NCBI GenBank assembly: GCA_902494295.1
Contig: CABUSL010000115.1
Coordinates: 1-6,738, forward strand
Length of the DNA stretch: 6,738 bases
From: an uncultured Collinsella sp.
Lineage (GTDB): Bacteria; Actinomycetota; Coriobacteriia; Coriobacteriales; Coriobacteriaceae
Direction: 5' to 3'
Numbering within the stretch: position 1 is the stretch's first letter; every line of letters begins with the position of its first letter. Positions 4,236 to 6,738 of this stretch are shown one piece after another. The position numbers were made by a program, and so were the translations under genes. Under the pieces are notes generated by a model. The model searched no databases. It saw only the letters and a program-made list of their open reading frames with translations, and was not told the DNA's origin.

Positions 4236-6596
4236 GTGAGGCTCGATACACTCGAGATTGGAAAGGACGCCGTTGTCGCATCGGTGGCATCGGACGACCA
4301 GGCACTCCGACAACATATTTTGGACATGGGCCTAACACCTGGCACCGAAGTCACCATGATGAAGTATGCCCCCATGGGCGACCCGCTCGAGATTCGCCTG
4401 CGTGGCTACGAGTTGACGCTGCGCAAGGACGATGCCGCTCGCATCGAGCTCGTGGGTGTTCACGACACCGATACGGGTCCGCGCGCTAACGCCGCAATCG
4501 GCACGACGGAGCACCCGGCACTCGGCGAGGGGACGTATTTGCCCCGTGCGGCCAAGACGGCCGTGCCCGAGGGCGCACCGCTGCATTTCGCCCTCGCCGG
4601 CAACCAAAACTGCGGTAAGACCACGCTGTTCAACCAGCTGACGGGCTCCAACCAGCATGTCGGCAACTTTCCCGGCGTGACGGTCGACCGCAAAGATGGC
4701 ACCATCCGCAACCACCCCGAGGCAAGCGTTACCGACCTGCCCGGCATCTATTCGCTGTCGCCGTACACGGGCGAAGAGATCGTGAGCCGCCAGTTTATCC
4801 TGGATGAGCATCCCGACGCCATCATCGACATCATCGACGCCACCAACATCGAACGTAACCTGTACCTGACGCTGCAGCTTATGGAGCTCGACCGCCCCAT
4901 GGTCATCGCGCTCAACATGATGGACGAGGTGACGGCCAACGGCGGCGCCGTGGACGTCAACCTGCTCGAGAGCCTGTTGGGCGTGCCTGTTGTCCCCATT
5001 AGCGCTGCCCGCAACGAGGGTATCGGCGAGCTGGTGGATCATGCCTTGCACGTGGCGCGGTTCCGCGAGCGCCCCGGTCGCCTGGACTTCTGCGCACCCG
5101 ATGGCCCAGACGGCGGTGCACTGCATCGCTGCATCCACGGCATTGCCAACCTTATCGAGGACCATGCCGCGACGGCACACATTCCCGTGCGTTTTGCGGC
5201 GACCAAGCTGGTTGAGGGCGACGAGCTGGTGACCGAGGCGCTTCACCTGGATCGCAACGAGCTCGACGCCATCGAGCACATCATTACCCAGATGGAGGGC
5301 GAGGCCGGCACCGACCGCCTGTCCGCGCTGGGCGACATGCGCTTTAGCTTTATCGGCGACGTGTGCGGGCGCTGTGTCGTCAAGCCGCACGAGAGCCGCG
5401 AGCACGTGCGCTCCGTCAAGATCGACCGCATCCTGACGGGTCGCTACACGGCCATCCCGGCGTTCCTGGTGATTATGGGCCTCGTCTTTTGGCTGACGTT
5501 TGGCGTGATCGGTGCGGCGTTGCAGGGACTCATGGAGGACGGCATCGCTGCCATCATCGCCTCGGCCGATGCGGGCCTCAAGGCGTTCGGCACCAACGAC
5601 GTGGTGCGCTCGCTGGCTGTCGACGGCGTGCTTACGGGTGTGGGCAGTGTGTTGACCTTCCTGCCGATTATCGTCGTGCTCTTCTTGTTCCTCTCCATTC
5701 TGGAAGACTCGGGCTACATGGCGCGCGTGGCCTTTGTTATGGATAAGGTGCTGCGTCGCTTTGGCCTGTCGGGCCGCAGCTTTGTGCCTATGCTCGTCGG
5801 TTTTGGCTGCACCGTGCCGGCTATCATGTCGACCCGTACGCTCCCATCCGAGCACGACCGCAAGATGACGGTCATGCTCACGCCGTTCATGAGCTGCTCG
5901 GCCAAGTTGCCGGTCTACGGTCTGCTGTGCGGGGCGTTTTTCCCACAGGCGACGGTTCCCGCCATGGTCTCGCTCTATCTGATTGGCATTGCGGTCGGTT
6001 GCATCGCGGCTTTGGTGCTCAACCGCACGGCATTTAAGGGCGACCCAGTGCCGTTTATCATGGAGCTTCCCAACTACCGCCTGCCGAGCGTCAAGACGAC
6101 AGTGATGCTGGCATGGGATAAGGCCAAGGACTTTATTACCAAGGCCTTTACCATTATCTTTGCCGCTACCGTGGTCATCTGGTTCCTTCAGACGTTCGAC
6201 ATCCGCTTTAATGTGGTCGCCGATCAGTCGCAGAGTTTGCTTGCGGGCCTCGGCAGCATCATCGCGCCGGCGCTGACGCCGCTTGGGTTTGGCGACTGGC
6301 GTGCATCCACGGCGCTCGTCACCGGACTTATCGCCAAGGAGAGCGTCATATCGACGCTCACAGTGCTTTTGGGCGCGACCTCGCCCGCGGCACTGTCGAC
6401 CATGTTTTCGCCGTTTACCGCTTACGTGTTCCTGGTCTTTACGTTGCTGTACCCGCCCTGCGTGGCGGCCATCGGCGCCGTCAGGAGCGAGTTGGGCGCG
6501 CGCTATGCCGTTGCCGTGTTCGCGTTTCAAGTGACGGTCGCCTGGATCGTGGCGTTTGTCGTGCATTCGGCGGGCATATTGCTGGGGTTGGCTTAG
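4236..6596 (+). CDS. feoB: FeoA-FeoB fusion, GTP-dependent ferrous iron transporter
   Basis: This 786-residue inner-membrane Fe(II) importer carries FeoA fused at its N-terminus. The FeoA SH3-like domain spans residues 1-73 (MGLTPGTEV at 31-39, GDPLEIRLRGYELTLRK at 48-64). An Ala/Thr/Pro-rich linker (about 74-114) leads to the G domain: G1 GNQNCGKTT (122-130, with K128 and the potassium-type Asn125), G2 Thr149 in GNFPGVTV, G3 DLPG (167-170), G4 NMMD (227-230) and G5 SAA (256-258). A helical spacer follows, then about eight or nine membrane helices from residue 406. These include the conserved pore motifs GFGCTVPAIMSTRTL (522-536), PFMSCSAKLPVY (550-561) and FTLLYPPCVAAIGA (735-748). The GTG start is set by the ribosome binding site. 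No feoC is seen downstream. An extra Cys forms CGRC (377-380) just before the membrane part. The upstream site suggests iron-repressed expression. Confidence 0.97.
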   Translation: MRLDTLEIGKDAVVASVASDDQALRQHILDMGLTPGTEVTMMKYAPMGDPLEIRLRGYELTLRKDDAARIELVGVHDTDTGPRANAAIGTTEHPALGEGTYLPRAAKTAVPEGAPLHFALAGNQNCGKTTLFNQLTGSNQHVGNFPGVTVDRKDGTIRNHPEASVTDLPGIYSLSPYTGEEIVSRQFILDEHPDAIIDIIDATNIERNLYLTLQLMELDRPMVIALNMMDEVTANGGAVDVNLLESLLGVPVVPISAARNEGIGELVDHALHVARFRERPGRLDFCAPDGPDGGALHRCIHGIANLIEDHAATAHIPVRFAATKLVEGDELVTEALHLDRNELDAIEHIITQMEGEAGTDRLSALGDMRFSFIGDVCGRCVVKPHESREHVRSVKIDRILTGRYTAIPAFLVIMGLVFWLTFGVIGAALQGLMEDGIAAIIASADAGLKAFGTNDVVRSLAVDGVLTGVGSVLTFLPIIVVLFLFLSILEDSGYMARVAFVMDKVLRRFGLSGRSFVPMLVGFGCTVPAIMSTRTLPSEHDRKMTVMLTPFMSCSAKLPVYGLLCGAFFPQATVPAMVSLYLIGIAVGCIAALVLNRTAFKGDPVPFIMELPNYRLPSVKTTVMLAWDKAKDFITKAFTIIFAATVVIWFLQTFDIRFNVVADQSQSLLAGLGSIIAPALTPLGFGDWRASTALVTGLIAKESVISTLTVLLGATSPAALSTMFSPFTAYVFLVFTLLYPPCVAAIGAVRSELGARYAVAVFAFQVTVAWIVAFVVHSAGILLGLA

Positions 6597-6639
6597 TTAT
6601 GTATTGACGGCGCAACCTCTGTGTATCGAATTGTTTCGC

Positions 6640-6668
6640 TCCCGTGTCCGTTACTGACGGATGCGGGA
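6640..6668. terminator. Hairpin after feoAB, terminator-like but without a T-run
   Basis: TCCCGTGTCCGT (6640-6651) pairs with ACGGATGCGGGA (6657-6668), 12 bp including two G-U pairs, around a 5-nt loop, 43 bp after the feoAB stop. No T-run follows on the plus strand, so it is not a textbook intrinsic terminator. Its right half contains the putative -35 of the next promoter. Confidence 0.4.
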
Positions 6669-6683
6669 CCGTTGCTATATAAT
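6654..6683 (+). promoter_or_regulatory. Predicted promoter of the gene at the right edge
   Basis: TATAAT (6678-6683) is a perfect -10. CTGACG (6654-6659), 18 bp upstream, matches the -35 consensus at four of six positions. Transcription would start near 6690, leaving a leader of about 27 nt before the ATG at 6717. Confidence 0.6.
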
Positions 6684-6716
6684 CGCCTCCACTCAAAATG
6701 ATTGGAGATGTTATAT

Positions 6717-6738
6717 ATGAGTCAGGCAAGGCAAGACG
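6717..6738 (+). CDS. Unknown protein, first seven codons only
   Basis: The ATG at 6717 follows GGAG (6704-6707) nine bases upstream and a good promoter; the visible peptide is MSQARQD. An in-frame ATG at 6708 is too close to the GGAG. Nothing can be said about function from seven residues. The gene appears to be transcribed independently of feoAB. Confidence 0.5.

Noticed and set aside
4332..6566. Very long antisense open frame opposite feoAB (over 700 codons)
   Set aside because: It is a shadow of strong GC-biased codon use in feoB. The translation is low-complexity, rich in His, Arg, Gln and Ala, with no domain.
6604..6609. TTGACG as a -35 after feoAB
   Set aside because: No -10 hexamer occurs at 16-19 bp; the nearest TATCGA is only 14 bp away.

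Overview
The window looks like chromosomal DNA from a GC-rich, Gram-positive gut-type actinomycete. Collinsella or another member of the Coriobacteriia is my best guess. The clues are the codon bias, strong GGAGG-type ribosome binding sites, a zinc-ribbon/single-pass membrane protein with an Ala/Glu/Lys-rich coil, and a fused FeoA-FeoB. This assignment is inference; no database search was possible.

Layout: (1) 1-125, minus strand, the N-terminus of an acyltransferase-3 (OafA/YrhL-like) membrane protein running off the left edge. (2) 366-929, minus strand, a free-standing Crr-type EIIA-Glc phosphocarrier with both active-site histidines. The palindrome GAAACGTTTC occurs once on each side of it. 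(3) 1176-2075, plus strand, a 299-residue alpha/beta-hydrolase esterase with a complete Ser-Asp-His triad, divergent from crr. (4) 2100-2446, a composite non-coding repeat: a 63-bp inverted-repeat module followed by 4 units plus a 14-bp half unit of an exact 62-bp tandem repeat. (5) 2499-3722, minus strand, a zinc-ribbon membrane-anchored protein of unknown function. (6) 3853-4077, a second copy of the composite repeat in the same order, with 2 units plus the 14-bp half unit. (7) 4117-6596, plus strand, promoter, probable iron-responsive operator and feoAB, a fused ferrous-iron transporter. (8) 6597-6738, a hairpin, a promoter and the first codons of another plus-strand gene.

Functionally the named genes are a mixed neighbourhood: sugar-PTS control, an esterase, an envelope protein and iron uptake. 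No multi-gene operon is evident; every gene seems to have its own upstream region.

The most unusual content is the composite repeat that brackets the zinc-ribbon gene. Both copies have the same module order, the same 63-bp hairpin length, the same 62-bp period and the same terminal half unit. They share one 63-bp stretch of perfect identity. The 25-bp hairpin loop, however, matches between copies only when one is inverted. I do not recognise this as a named repeat family.
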